From: Actinomycetota bacterium
GTDB lineage: Bacteria > Actinomycetota > Geothermincolia > Geothermincolales > RBG-13-55-18
Direction of reading: 5' to 3'
Length of the DNA stretch: 64,000 nt
Assembly: GCA_014360655.1 (NCBI GenBank)
Contig: JACIXC010000001.1
Location: 143,173 to 207,172 of the forward strand
Shown here piece by piece: positions 34,490-42,572 of this stretch. Position numbers and translations under genes: made by a program. The first letter of the stretch is position 1; each line of letters opens with the position of its first letter. Under the pieces are notes generated by a model. It searched no databases. It worked only from the letters and a program-made list of their open reading frames with translations, and was not told where the DNA came from.

Positions 34490-34998
34490 CTGCAACCCTC
34501 CTGCTCGGCATTCCCGGCCTTCCTCGCCAGGGCTCCCCTCGCCGCGAAGGCCACGAAGGGCACGGCATGCAGCGCCGCTCCCTGCACGGCGGCGCGCCAG
34601 GCGGAAGACCTCCTGTATCGCGGCGAGGCCCTGTACGCCGAGAAAGCCCGCAGGGAAAGGGGAACGTAGAGGACGAGGCCGGTCACCAGGCCGGGCACGT
34701 ATTTCCTCGTCCTGAGCGATGCCGCCGCGTGGAAAGCGGAGTTGACGAGCAGCATGCTGGCCATGCTGAGACCGAATGTCGGGTTCCGCTTGCGCATCAG
34801 GGCCCCGTAGAGGCACCCGAGTATCATCGAGGCGTTGACTCCCACCACGATGGTGATCGAGGCGTTGCCGAAGACCCCGGGGGCCATCTCCCTGGCCGCC
34901 GCGAGAAATCCGCCAGGCCAGGCGTATTCCTCCGCCACGTGGGCGCAGGATGCCGCCAGCAGGGCCCAGTAGACGCGGCTGTCGTCGCCGTGTTCCAT
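34486..34998 (-). CDS. HXXEE domain membrane protein
   Basis: The 170-residue protein has four or so hydrophobic segments and the motif HVAEEYAWPGGF near the N-terminus, the His-x-x-Glu-Glu signature of the HXXEE family. The family is of unknown function and membrane-bound. GNASITIVVGVNASMILGC and LVTGLVLYVPLSL are membrane spans. It sits between two DAPG-hydrolase-like genes, overlapping the downstream one by 4 bases, so a shared role such as substrate handling at the membrane is plausible. The C-terminus is cytoplasmic and basic. Confidence 0.82.
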   Translation of the reverse strand: MEHGDDSRVYWALLAASCAHVAEEYAWPGGFLAAAREMAPGVFGNASITIVVGVNASMILGCLYGALMRKRNPTFGLSMASMLLVNSAFHAAASLRTRKYVPGLVTGLVLYVPLSLRAFSAYRASPRYRRSSAWRAAVQGAALHAVPFVAFAARGALARKAGNAEQEGCR

Positions 34999-35037
34999 GC
35001 TTGCCTCACCGCCTTCCGCTCATCCGTTCCCGGGACG

Positions 35038-35643
35038 TCAATCCTTTCCCGACCATGCCGTGGGGTTCTCCGTACCTGCCTGTGCCTGGCTGTCGATCCT
35101 TTCCAGGAGCCCGGGCAGGAACACGGGGAACTGGCCCATCTCCTCGCGGTTGTGCTTGCGGAGCCCCTTCACGAAAAATCCGGGCGCCCTGGCGGGGATG
35201 CGGAAGGTGGAGCGCATGCGCGTACCTCCCTCCATCTCCTCGTACTGGTGCTGCACCCAGGCATAGGGGACTCCCTTGCGATCGAGGACGGCGCTCGTGA
35301 CGACATGCCCGTACTCCCTGGGGATGGAGACGGCGTCCGGGTCCTCCAGGCGTATGCGCATCCTGCTGGGTATGCCCCCTATTTTCTCGAGAACGCAGTG
35401 GGTGAAGGTGGCCCTGCCCCCCTCTTCCCTGACCTCCATCCTGGCCTCCATGTGATCGCGCGGGTGCCAGAGCTTGTAGGTCTCCGTATCCCCCATGAGC
35501 AGCCACCAACGGTCGATCATCTCCGGCGTGACGCCGCGGAGCTCGTGGTCGATGACCACGTCCTTTGTCTCGCCCCTGGAAATCCTGGCCACCCAGCCGG
35601 TGATCAGGCCGTTGCACCACGCTATGACCTCGTGCACGAACAT
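35038..35643 (-). CDS. DAPG hydrolase-like protein, shorter paralogue
   Basis: A 201-residue protein related to the 296-residue gene downstream. ELRGVTPEMIDRWWLLMGDT and YKLWHPRDHMEARME match the metal-site region; WVQHQYEEMEGG with MRSTFRIP matches the other half. It lacks the roughly 90-residue N-terminal part of the longer protein. It could be a hydrolase in its own right or a binding partner. The start MFVHEVIAW follows GGGGGTGAT, a fair site. It lies 39 bases before the HXXEE gene on the same strand. Confidence 0.78.
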   Translation of the reverse strand: MFVHEVIAWCNGLITGWVARISRGETKDVVIDHELRGVTPEMIDRWWLLMGDTETYKLWHPRDHMEARMEVREEGGRATFTHCVLEKIGGIPSRMRIRLEDPDAVSIPREYGHVVTSAVLDRKGVPYAWVQHQYEEMEGGTRMRSTFRIPARAPGFFVKGLRKHNREEMGQFPVFLPGLLERIDSQAQAGTENPTAWSGKD

Positions 35644-35842
35644 GCGGGATCACCCCCGTTCGCTCTCCGTGACGGGAAGGCCGCGCACATGTAAGAACCC
35701 ATCATGCATCATGCGCGTCGCCCTCCGCCTCGCGACCGTCCGCCTCTTTCCCGTTACCTTCAGCACAGAACGCGATGGGCAGGCCTCCCCCACCACGCGC
35801 GTCGACCCCCCAGGGCAATCATACCATAATTTACCATATCCT

Positions 35843-37639
35843 TTACGTTCCTTCCCTCTTTGCCCGCGAACAGCGCGCGCGAACGCGGGTCGGTTCCCAT
35901 CCCTGCCCCTCACGGCTCGATGGCGGCTTGATGGGATACCTCTCGATGGGGATATCCTCCGTGGAGAGGACCATCTCCCCCTCCCGGTCGTGGATTATTA
36001 TCCACTTCAGCCAGTTGACGTTGTCGGTATCCGGGTAATCCTCCCTCACGAACCAACCCCGCGATTCCTTCCTCTCCAGGGAAGCCCGGTAGAACATCTC
36101 CGCGCAGAGCGCCATGCTCCTGGCCTCGTTGCAGCGGGCCAGGTCGTGGGGGTCTTCGGCCTTCAGCCCGGACAGCCTGTCCTTCACCTTCAGGACCATG
36201 CCCAGGGCCTCCCACATGCGGGCCTCGCTCTTCCAGTTGCTGTACCTGACGGGCGTCATCGCCCCCTGTACCTCGCGCACGAGATCGAGGGCCGAGACCC
36301 CCGCGCCATCCCGCCGCGCCGGCGCGAAGATCTCCTTCCTGAGCGCGGCGGCCTGCGCGCCGTCTATGCGCGGCGCTTCCCCCGCCTGCGCGGCATATTC
36401 CACGGCGGCCAAGGCTCCCCTGCGGGCGCTCCACACCGCGTTCATGAGCCCGGTGCCGCGGATGCGGCCGGGGGGCGAGGGCACGGCGCCCGTCCAGGCT
36501 GAACCGCTGTAACTGACGTCCCCCACCGCGAAGAGGCCGGGCAGGGAAGTGGCCATCTGGTGGTCGACGCCGACCGGGGACTGCTCACCGACGAAGCCGG
36601 GAATCACCTCGGGCATGCCCGGGATGTCCCCGGCCTCGGCGGCAGCCGTTTTCTCCCAGAGGCGCGACCAGAAGGCGACGGCGGCCGGGCGGTCCCATAC
36701 CAGGTCGGTGGCGAAAAGTATCTCCGACCCAATCTGCAGGAGGTTCTCCTCGCTCCTGACCCTCACCGGCCCCCTCCCTTCCAGGTGTTCCCTGTACCAG
36801 CCGACGGCGGCCATCGCACAGATGTCCGGGTGCACGCCGGGACGGTACTTCGCGGAGACGTCCTCCCCCCCGGCGTTGTACATGTGGTCCTCTGCCCCGA
36901 AGATGACCTCGCGGCTCGCCGCGTGCACCATGTTCACGAAGCTGCCGAATTCGGCGTTTCTCATGCGCGCCCCCGCGCGGTAGGCCGCCGCTATGCCGTC
37001 CCCGCGACCGCAGCTCCACATGGGCAGGACCCGGTAGTTCTGGCTGCCGCTGGCCAGGATGGTCGCCCCGGCCCGCACCAGGTAGCAGGTGCCGTCCTCG
37101 ATGCCGAACCCCATGGCGCCGGCGACGCGGTCTCCGTCCTTGAGGAGATCCACCAGGGTCACCTTGTCCAGGAAACGGACCCCCAGCACCCCGGCCCTCC
37201 GCCGCAGGCGCCGGCACATGTCCAGGTCCACGCCGGCCAGCCCCCAGGGGACGTCCAGGCCGGGGAGCTTGACGTACTTCCAACTGCCGTCCCTCTCCTT
37301 GGCCACCCTTACCCCCCAGGCATCCAGGCAGTCCAGCACGCCGTTGCAGGTACGGGCGTACTCGCCCAGAAGCTCCTGGTCCTCGAGGAAACAGCCGATG
37401 TGGTGCACGTGGAAGCGCACGAAGTCCTCGGGCCTGTCGGCGGGGGTGAGAAAGGCGAGTATCCCGCCGCCCCTGTCCGCCTTTCCCGCCCACCCCGCGG
37501 TGGCCTTCTCCACCACCAGGACGTCGAGGCGTGGGGCCTTTTCCTTCACGGTTATGGCGGCCGCGAGACCCGCTATCCCGCCTCCCCAGACGAGCACGTC
37601 GGCGGATAGGATCTCCCCCAGCGAATCCAGCCCTGTCAT
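35843..37639 (-). CDS. FAD-dependent reductase, fumarate reductase / APS reductase flavoprotein class
   Basis: The 598-residue flavoprotein has an N-terminal Rossmann motif VLVWGGGIAGLAAAITVKEK, then the long capping domain and the C-terminal helical domain of the succinate dehydrogenase/fumarate reductase/AprA class. LFAVGDVSYSGSAWTGAVP and GTGLMNAVWSARRGALAA bind FAD; RKESRGWFVREDYPDTDN is the typical C-terminal signature. It is preceded at 66 bases by a two-cluster ferredoxin gene, the pairing of AprBA-like modules. It probably transfers electrons between a carbon substrate and ferredoxin. GGAAAGG precedes the ATG. True APS reductase is unlikely since no sulfate genes are near. Confidence 0.85.
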   Translation of the reverse strand: MTGLDSLGEILSADVLVWGGGIAGLAAAITVKEKAPRLDVLVVEKATAGWAGKADRGGGILAFLTPADRPEDFVRFHVHHIGCFLEDQELLGEYARTCNGVLDCLDAWGVRVAKERDGSWKYVKLPGLDVPWGLAGVDLDMCRRLRRRAGVLGVRFLDKVTLVDLLKDGDRVAGAMGFGIEDGTCYLVRAGATILASGSQNYRVLPMWSCGRGDGIAAAYRAGARMRNAEFGSFVNMVHAASREVIFGAEDHMYNAGGEDVSAKYRPGVHPDICAMAAVGWYREHLEGRGPVRVRSEENLLQIGSEILFATDLVWDRPAAVAFWSRLWEKTAAAEAGDIPGMPEVIPGFVGEQSPVGVDHQMATSLPGLFAVGDVSYSGSAWTGAVPSPPGRIRGTGLMNAVWSARRGALAAVEYAAQAGEAPRIDGAQAAALRKEIFAPARRDGAGVSALDLVREVQGAMTPVRYSNWKSEARMWEALGMVLKVKDRLSGLKAEDPHDLARCNEARSMALCAEMFYRASLERKESRGWFVREDYPDTDNVNWLKWIIIHDREGEMVLSTEDIPIERYPIKPPSSREGQGWEPTRVRARCSRAKREGT

Positions 37640-37705
37640 GCCGTTACCTTTCCATTATCTTCCAACAGGTTAATAGCGCTGGGCGCCTTACACCGCCTCC
37701 CGCCC

Positions 37706-37924
37706 CTACAGGGCCGACCATCGCATGTACGCGAAGTCGGGGGTCACGGTGATGCATTCCCGCGGGCACCTTATCTCGCACAGGTTGCAGTGAACGCAAT
37801 CCTCCGCGTGCGCGACAACGGGCTTTTTCCCCGCTTCGTCCCAACGCAGCACGTTCACGAAGCAGGCCTTCACGCAAGCCCTGCATCCGTCGCACCTCTC
37901 GAGATCGATGTCTATGGCATTCAT
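37706..37924 (-). CDS. 2[4Fe-4S] ferredoxin, AprB-like partner
   Basis: The 72-residue protein carries two four-cysteine motifs, CDGCRACVKAC and CVHCNLCEIRCPRE, for two 4Fe-4S clusters, and little else. It lies 66 bases before the FAD-dependent reductase, with which it would form an electron-transfer pair. GGAAAGGACGGAG precedes the ATG; the longer open frame upstream reads out-of-frame SCP2 sequence. The second motif keeps the Pro of low-potential ferredoxins. Confidence 0.92.
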   Translation of the reverse strand: MNAIDIDLERCDGCRACVKACFVNVLRWDEAGKKPVVAHAEDCVHCNLCEIRCPRECITVTPDFAYMRWSAL

Positions 37925-37974
37925 CTCCGTCCTTTCCTGACGCCGCCCCATAAGGCCCTGTCGGATAGCGCGCC

Positions 37975-38460
37975 TCAACCGCTTGCCGGGGCCAGGAGAT
38001 CCGCGAACCTCATCATCTTCAGGGGATGCCTGGCCGCACCCTTCATCCTCAGCTCGCCGCGCAAGAACCTGGCCGCGAGGTCCCGGCCCTCGGGAGTGAA
38101 GAGGAACTTCAGCGCCGCGGGCCCCGCGGGCACGCGCGCCAGCTTCATGAGCACCGCCGGCTCGCAGCGGATCGTGATGTCCGCACGGGGGGCGACGCCG
38201 CACTGCAGGACCACGCGTCCTCCCTTGAAGGTCACGGTGAACGCGTATTCCCCGCGGCCGGCGGGCTCCATGGCCACCGCCAGGTCCATCTTCCCGGCGG
38301 CCTTGCGCTTGCGCGGCTCCTTGAGGAGGTTGAGGAGCATGGCCCGCATGAAGCGCGCCAGCACGTGCAGGTCCTCCCCGCTCTCGATCACCAGAATGCC
38401 CCGCGGCTCACCGGCGGGAGTGGCGGCGGGGGCGGGTCCTCTCTCGTCAACCGTCCCCAT
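37975..38460 (-). CDS. SCP2 sterol-carrier-like protein
   Basis: The 161-residue protein matches the SCP2 lipid-binding fold: YAFTVTFKGGRVVL, ADITIRCEPAVLMKLARV, GPAALKFLFTPEGRDL and FLRGELRMKGAARHPLKMM are the usual sequence landmarks. Such proteins bind acyl or sterol-like hydrophobic ligands in a tunnel. It follows the 3-hydroxyacyl-CoA dehydrogenase with a 14-base overlap and precedes the ferredoxin gene, which supports a pathway handling hydrophobic acids or steroids. The N-terminal 35 residues are non-conserved. Confidence 0.85.
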   Translation of the reverse strand: MGTVDERGPAPAATPAGEPRGILVIESGEDLHVLARFMRAMLLNLLKEPRKRKAAGKMDLAVAMEPAGRGEYAFTVTFKGGRVVLQCGVAPRADITIRCEPAVLMKLARVPAGPAALKFLFTPEGRDLAARFLRGELRMKGAARHPLKMMRFADLLAPASG

Positions 38461-39406
38461 GCCCTTCCCCCTTCACCCCGCACCACTCCAACAGGTGACG
38501 CTGCAGGCGAACCCTGCATTCCTCCATCTGCTGCGGTGTCCATGACCGGAAGCCCCTGCCGCTCGAGAAACCCAGCTCGCCTTGCTCTACTTTTCCTTTA
38601 AGGAGGGGCGAGGGTTGCGGCGAACTCTCCAAATGCCGCAGGACATACTCGTGAATCTGCAAGGTGAGGTCCAGGCCCACCATGTCCGCGTTCTCCAGGG
38701 GGCCGAGCACGGGGAGCCTCATGCCGAACCCCAGTTTCACCACCTCGTCCACCGTCTCCGCGTCCGCGATGCCGCGTTCCACGAGGGAGACGGCCTCGCG
38801 CCACAGCGCGTGCTGCAGCCGGTTGCCCACGAAGCCGGGCACGTCCTTTTTCACCCGCACCGGGCGCTTGCCCGCCGCGACCAGGAGCTCGCACGCGCGG
38901 TCCACCGCCCAGGGGGCCGAGTCGTTCCCGGGGATCACCTCGACCAGCGGTACCAGGAAGGGCGGGTTCCAGAAATGCGTCCCCACGATGCGCTGCCTTT
39001 CCGCCGCATCCCGGGCTATCTCGCTTATGCTGATCACCGAGGTGTTGGTGGCCAGGATCACATCCGGCGGGCAGAGAGCGTCCACTTCACGGAAGAGGTC
39101 CCGCTTCCGGTCCGCTTCCTCGGGAATCGCCTCTATCACCAGCTCCACTTCGGACACCGCTTCCTCCAGGTGGATCGTGGTGGAAATCCTTTCCAGAAGA
39201 GGCGTGATGTCTTCCGCCTTCCACGCGCCTTCGCTGACCATAAGCTCCAGGTTGCCGCGCACGCGGGACAGCGCCTCGTCCAGCCGGTCATGTCCCGTGT
39301 CCGCCAGGTAGACCCGGAAATCATGCGCGGCGAACGCCTGTGCTATGCCGTGCCCCATGAGGCCGGCTCCGATGACCGCGACCTTCCCTTTGCGGCCTTC
39401 GCCCAT
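38447..39406 (-). CDS. 3-hydroxyacyl-CoA dehydrogenase
   Basis: The 319-residue enzyme is the single-function NAD-dependent type. VAVIGAGLMGHGIAQAFAA binds NAD; VIEAIPEEADRKRDLF, ATNTSVISISEIA, GTHFWNPPFLVPLVEVIPG with the catalytic His and GFVGNRLQHALWREA are family motifs. The C-terminal substrate-binding domain ends with PSPLLKGKVEQGELGF and GRGFRSWTP, normal for the family. It oxidises 3-hydroxyacyl-CoA in beta-oxidation, fitting its neighbours. The start was set at ATG 39406, with a GTG two codons earlier. It overlaps the SCP2 gene by 14 bases. Confidence 0.93.
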   Translation of the reverse strand: MGEGRKGKVAVIGAGLMGHGIAQAFAAHDFRVYLADTGHDRLDEALSRVRGNLELMVSEGAWKAEDITPLLERISTTIHLEEAVSEVELVIEAIPEEADRKRDLFREVDALCPPDVILATNTSVISISEIARDAAERQRIVGTHFWNPPFLVPLVEVIPGNDSAPWAVDRACELLVAAGKRPVRVKKDVPGFVGNRLQHALWREAVSLVERGIADAETVDEVVKLGFGMRLPVLGPLENADMVGLDLTLQIHEYVLRHLESSPQPSPLLKGKVEQGELGFSSGRGFRSWTPQQMEECRVRLQRHLLEWCGVKGEGHGDG

Positions 39407-39434
39407 GATCACCCCTTCCCATGTCGTCAGCGCC

Positions 39435-40223
39435 TCAACTGGCGATATTTCCTCCGTCCACGTAGAGGATCTGCCCGGTGACGAAATCCGAGGCGGCCGA
39501 GGCGAGGAAGACCACCGTCCCGATGAAATCGTCCGGCACCGCCGCCCGGCCCCAGGGGATCCTGTCCAGGAATATCCTGGCGGACTCGGGGTCGGAGAGG
39601 ACCGGCTCGGTGAGGGGCGTCCAGAAGATGCAGGGGGCGATGGAGTTCACGTTTATGCGGTACCTGGCCCACTCCACCGCCAACTGGCGGGTGAGCAGGT
39701 GCACGGCCCCCTTGCTGGTCCCGTAAGCCGCGTAGCCCAGGGGGTGCCCCAGTTGTCCCCGCACCGAGGACACGGTGATGATCTTTCCCGCCCCCCGCTT
39801 GATCATCTCGCGTCCCGCCTCCCGGCAGCACAGGAAAGTCCCCTTCACGTTGGTGTCCATGACCTGTTGCCAGTCCGCGATGTCCATCTCCTCCGCGGGG
39901 GCGCGCCTGGCGATGCCGGCCGCGGTCAGGAGGATGTCCACCCTTCCCAGTTCCTCCAGCGTCCTTTCCACCATGGCCCGGACGCTTCCTTCGTCCGTCA
40001 CGTCGCAGCTCACGGGGAGCACTCTTCCTCCCGCTCCCTCTATCTCCGCCGCCGCCGCCTCCAGGGCATCGACCCTGCGGGCGGTGATGACCACGGAGGC
40101 CCCGAAGGCCGCCAACCCCGCCGCTGCCGCCTTTCCCAAGCCCCCGGAGCCCCCGGTGACGATGGCCGCCTTGCCGGACAGGTCGAAGAGCCGCCTCATC
40201 TCGCCGGCGTTCATGTCAAGCAT
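39435..40223 (-). CDS. Short-chain dehydrogenase/reductase
   Basis: A 262-residue classical SDR. The cofactor motif is TGGSGGLG (23-30), DVTDEGSV binds the adenine ring, LLTAAGIARRAP is the NNAG-type motif with altered wording, and the catalytic set is SSVRGQLGHPLGYAAYGTSK (Ser, Tyr, Lys). VDGGNIAS closes it, as in FabG-like proteins. It may reduce or oxidise a hydroxyl or keto intermediate of the pathway. ATG 40223 follows GGGAGAGG; a second ATG three codons later is also possible. It sits 28 bases before the 3-hydroxyacyl-CoA dehydrogenase. Confidence 0.92.
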   Translation of the reverse strand: MLDMNAGEMRRLFDLSGKAAIVTGGSGGLGKAAAAGLAAFGASVVITARRVDALEAAAAEIEGAGGRVLPVSCDVTDEGSVRAMVERTLEELGRVDILLTAAGIARRAPAEEMDIADWQQVMDTNVKGTFLCCREAGREMIKRGAGKIITVSSVRGQLGHPLGYAAYGTSKGAVHLLTRQLAVEWARYRINVNSIAPCIFWTPLTEPVLSDPESARIFLDRIPWGRAAVPDDFIGTVVFLASAASDFVTGQILYVDGGNIAS

Positions 40224-40248
40224 TCCTTCCCTCTCCCGTCATGCCGCC

Positions 40249-40590
40249 TTAATCCGTGTAGTTGATGATCACCAGCATGCTGGCCGGCCGCTTCCCCCTG
40301 TTCACGATCTCCCTGCCCTCGCTCGCCCCGATGTAGAGGGAATCCCAGGGGCCGAGGGTAACCTCCTCTCCCGACTCTCCCCTCACCGTCACCTCTCCCT
40401 CCAGGACGAAGTAGACCTTCTCGGCCGGCGAGGCGTCGAATTCCGCTCCCCCTCCTGGAAGAAAATGGGAGAGACCCACCCAGAAGGTCCGGGCTCCCGT
40501 CTCCTCCCTGCCGTGCAGCCTGAGGGCGGTCATGTCGAAATGCTTCGGCGCCTGGTAGGGCCGCGCGTCCTTGAGTTCCACCTTCTTCAT
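40249..40590 (-). CDS. Cupin-domain protein
   Basis: A 113-residue single cupin. FWVGLSHFLPGGGAEFDASP is the first half and VYFVLEGEVTVRGESGEE the second; LGPWDSLYIGA follows the usual PG.D pattern. The metal-binding His residues of classical cupins are largely absent in the first motif, so it may be a ligand-binding or structural member. GGAG precedes the ATG. It lies 25 bases before the SDR and 46 bases after the cyclase-family gene. Function unknown. Confidence 0.85.
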   Translation of the reverse strand: MKKVELKDARPYQAPKHFDMTALRLHGREETGARTFWVGLSHFLPGGGAEFDASPAEKVYFVLEGEVTVRGESGEEVTLGPWDSLYIGASEGREIVNRGKRPASMLVIINYTD

Positions 40591-40636
40591 GCCTCCGCTC
40601 CTTCTTGCGTATCCTCCCGTGACGGGTGGCAAGCCG

Positions 40637-41389
40637 TCATTCCTCGACGATGGCCACCAGCCTGACGATGGAGCCGTCGCCCTTCTCCCAGCGGATGGGG
40701 AATCCCGCGATGGTGACCCTTTTCCCGAGCACCGCGTCGATGTCCCCGCCCACGTTCTCCCATCCCATGATGCCGTTGCCCAGGAGCAGGCGGTGGCAGG
40801 GCTCCCATTCCGGAAAGTCCTCGACGACGTCGCGGCCCGTCTCCCTCCTGTATTCCTCGCACACGTCGGGGAGGAGCGGGCCGGTGCCGTGGGGGCCGAT
40901 GGCGGTGGCCAGGGGATGGTCCAGGGCCTGCTGGTCCACGCCCACCGCCTTGACGCCTTTTTCCACGAGCCACTCCCCCGCCTCGCGGTAGAGTCCGGGC
41001 GAGTAGGCGAAGTAGCGGCGGTTATCCCCGTAGTGATGGTGCCAGCCGGAATGGATGATGACGATGTCCCCCTTCTCGATGCGCGGCCTGGCGTTCTCCA
41101 GGTCATCGGGCGTGATGACCTCCCACTTGCCCTTGGGGATGTCCACCACCACCCCGGTCCCGTAGTAACTGTCGAGGGGTATCTCGTCCGTGTAGGGGGC
41201 CCCCTCTATGACGTGCGCCGGGGAGTCCGCGTGGGTGGTGCAGTGCATGAAGGTGGTGATCTGCTGCGAGAGCACCCCCGACTTGGCGTGGTAGTGGAAG
41301 CGCTCTATCCTCACGTCGGGGAAATAGGGCCATAGAGGGGCGTTGTGCCCGAAGGGATGGCTGAGGTCGTACAGCTTTACCTTGCTCAT
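40637..41389 (-). CDS. Cyclase-family (kynurenine formamidase-like) metal hydrolase
   Basis: The 250-residue protein belongs to the cyclase/KynB family of metal-dependent hydrolases, which open or close amide and lactone bonds. YDLSHPFGHNAPLWPYFP opens the domain. The metal motif HCTTHADSPAH (His49, His53, Asp55, His59) is the HxGTHxDxPxH signature with Cys for Gly. GDIVIIHSGW and GVKAVGVDQQALDHP are also typical. GGAGG precedes the ATG. The start overlaps the IclR stop by 4 bases. Substrate unknown; ring opening of an alicyclic intermediate is one option. Confidence 0.88.
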   Translation of the reverse strand: MSKVKLYDLSHPFGHNAPLWPYFPDVRIERFHYHAKSGVLSQQITTFMHCTTHADSPAHVIEGAPYTDEIPLDSYYGTGVVVDIPKGKWEVITPDDLENARPRIEKGDIVIIHSGWHHHYGDNRRYFAYSPGLYREAGEWLVEKGVKAVGVDQQALDHPLATAIGPHGTGPLLPDVCEEYRRETGRDVVEDFPEWEPCHRLLLGNGIMGWENVGGDIDAVLGKRVTIAGFPIRWEKGDGSIVRLVAIVEE

Positions 41390-42165
41390 CGCTTGCCTCC
41401 TCCTCGATGTCCCAACCTGCGCGAGATCTCTTCCGCGGTCTTCTTCACGCGGACCACCACCTGCGAATCGCCCTTCCCCGTGATCCGCTGCGCCGGTCCG
41501 GCGACCACCACGGCCGCGATGGCCTCGCCGCAATGGTCGAAGACTGGGGCGCCCACGGCGTTGATGCCCACGTCTATCTCCTCGCGATCGAGGGCATAAC
41601 CCCTGCGCCTGACCTGCGCCAGCTCCTTTCTGAAGAGCGCGGGGTCGGTGATGGTGTTGGGCGTGAGCCGAGGCATATCCCCCGCCAGGAACTTGTCCAC
41701 CAACTCCGGCGGGGAGAAGGCCAGCACGGCCTTGGAGCCCGCCGCCGCGTGCACCGGAAGCCTGTCGCCCACCGTCCCCGCGATGCGCACCCGCTGCGGG
41801 CCCTCCGCCACGTAGGCCATCACCGTCCCCGCGCCGGTGAGGATCTCGAGCACCACGGTTTCCCCGAGGCGGTTGCGCAGGGCATCGAGGTAGGGCTTGG
41901 CCAGGTGCACCAGGTTGGCGCTCAACCCGTTGCTGTAGGCGCGTCCCACGTCCGCGGCGGCCGGGCCCAGGCTGAATTTCCTCGTCTCCGGGTTGCGCTG
42001 CAGGAATCCCTTCTGCTCCAGGGTGTTGAGGATGCGCGATGCCGTGGCCTTGTGCAGGCCCAGCTTGTCGCCGATCTCCCCCGTCCCCATCTCCTGGTTG
42101 TAGGGGGTGAAGGCCAGCAGTATCTCCAGCGCCTTCTCTATGGAGTTGGGTCCTTTCTCAGCCAT
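41386..42165 (-). CDS. IclR-family transcriptional regulator
   Basis: The 259-residue regulator has an N-terminal winged helix (SIEKALEILLAFTPYNQEMG, GLHKATASRILNTLEQKGFL) and a C-terminal IclR effector domain (GNRL-type, VHAAAGSKAVLAFSPPE, RRRGYALDREEIDVGINAVG, APVFDHCGEAIAAVVVAG). Such proteins often repress or activate aromatic and organic-acid catabolic operons. It is the first gene of the cluster running to 33.6 kb and overlaps the cyclase gene by 4 bases. An 8-bp inverted repeat 50-85 bases upstream may be its operator. Confidence 0.93.
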   Translation of the reverse strand: MAEKGPNSIEKALEILLAFTPYNQEMGTGEIGDKLGLHKATASRILNTLEQKGFLQRNPETRKFSLGPAAADVGRAYSNGLSANLVHLAKPYLDALRNRLGETVVLEILTGAGTVMAYVAEGPQRVRIAGTVGDRLPVHAAAGSKAVLAFSPPELVDKFLAGDMPRLTPNTITDPALFRKELAQVRRRGYALDREEIDVGINAVGAPVFDHCGEAIAAVVVAGPAQRITGKGDSQVVVRVKKTAEEISRRLGHRGGGKR

Positions 42166-42572
42166 GGCCCGCTGCCGCCTTTCGTCCCCTCGCCGCCTCT
42201 TGACTCCTGCCGCGTCGTATTATATTTTAAAACTCGGTATCATAATACGATAATCACGCCAAGTAAGCAATCCAGCGATTTCCGTGACGCGGATGCTCTA
42301 GGTCACCGGTCAGGCTTTCAGGGGAAGCATGGGCACGAGGGGTTTTAAGAACGGCTTTCTCTCCTACGTTCCGGAGAAAATATGCCATGCCGGTCACCCC
42401 CTCGCATCCTCGATCTGCTTCCCCCGAGAAGCGACCGCGTTCGAAAGGAGAAGGGGGTATTCCTGTCGACGGGCTCCGCCTCATGCATCCCGTGTTGCGG
42501 GGTGATACGGAAAGCGGGCACGCGGCCCGAGGGGAACGGCCGGCATACGGGGGGATTGAAAGGAGTTGCGCC
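42166..42572. other. Divergent intergenic region, iclR / CocE-type hydrolase
   Basis: No supported gene. It carries a perfect 8-bp inverted repeat (42216-42223 with 42242-42249) in an A+T-rich core that probably contains both promoters. The right part is GC-rich, and the plus-strand open frame there lacks a signal peptide. Confidence 0.6.
42216..42249. promoter_or_regulatory. Inverted repeat, candidate IclR operator
   Basis: CGTATTAT and ATAATACG are perfect inverted copies with 18 bases between, about three helical turns centre to centre. The minus strand reads ATATAATACG across the left arm, so a -10 box overlaps it. Operator function is inferred. Confidence 0.5.

Noticed and set aside
35843-37639. 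Assignment as APS reductase alpha subunit
   Set aside because: Only the fold class and ferredoxin pairing match; no sulfate activation or Dsr genes are in the window, so a general flavoprotein call is safer.
38547-38650. A possible REP insertion inside the 3-hydroxyacyl-CoA dehydrogenase (SPQPSPLLKGKVEQGE looked like translated repeat DNA)
   Set aside because: The wording matches the normal C-terminal segment of this enzyme family (PSPLL...V..GELGF..GRGF), so it is native sequence.
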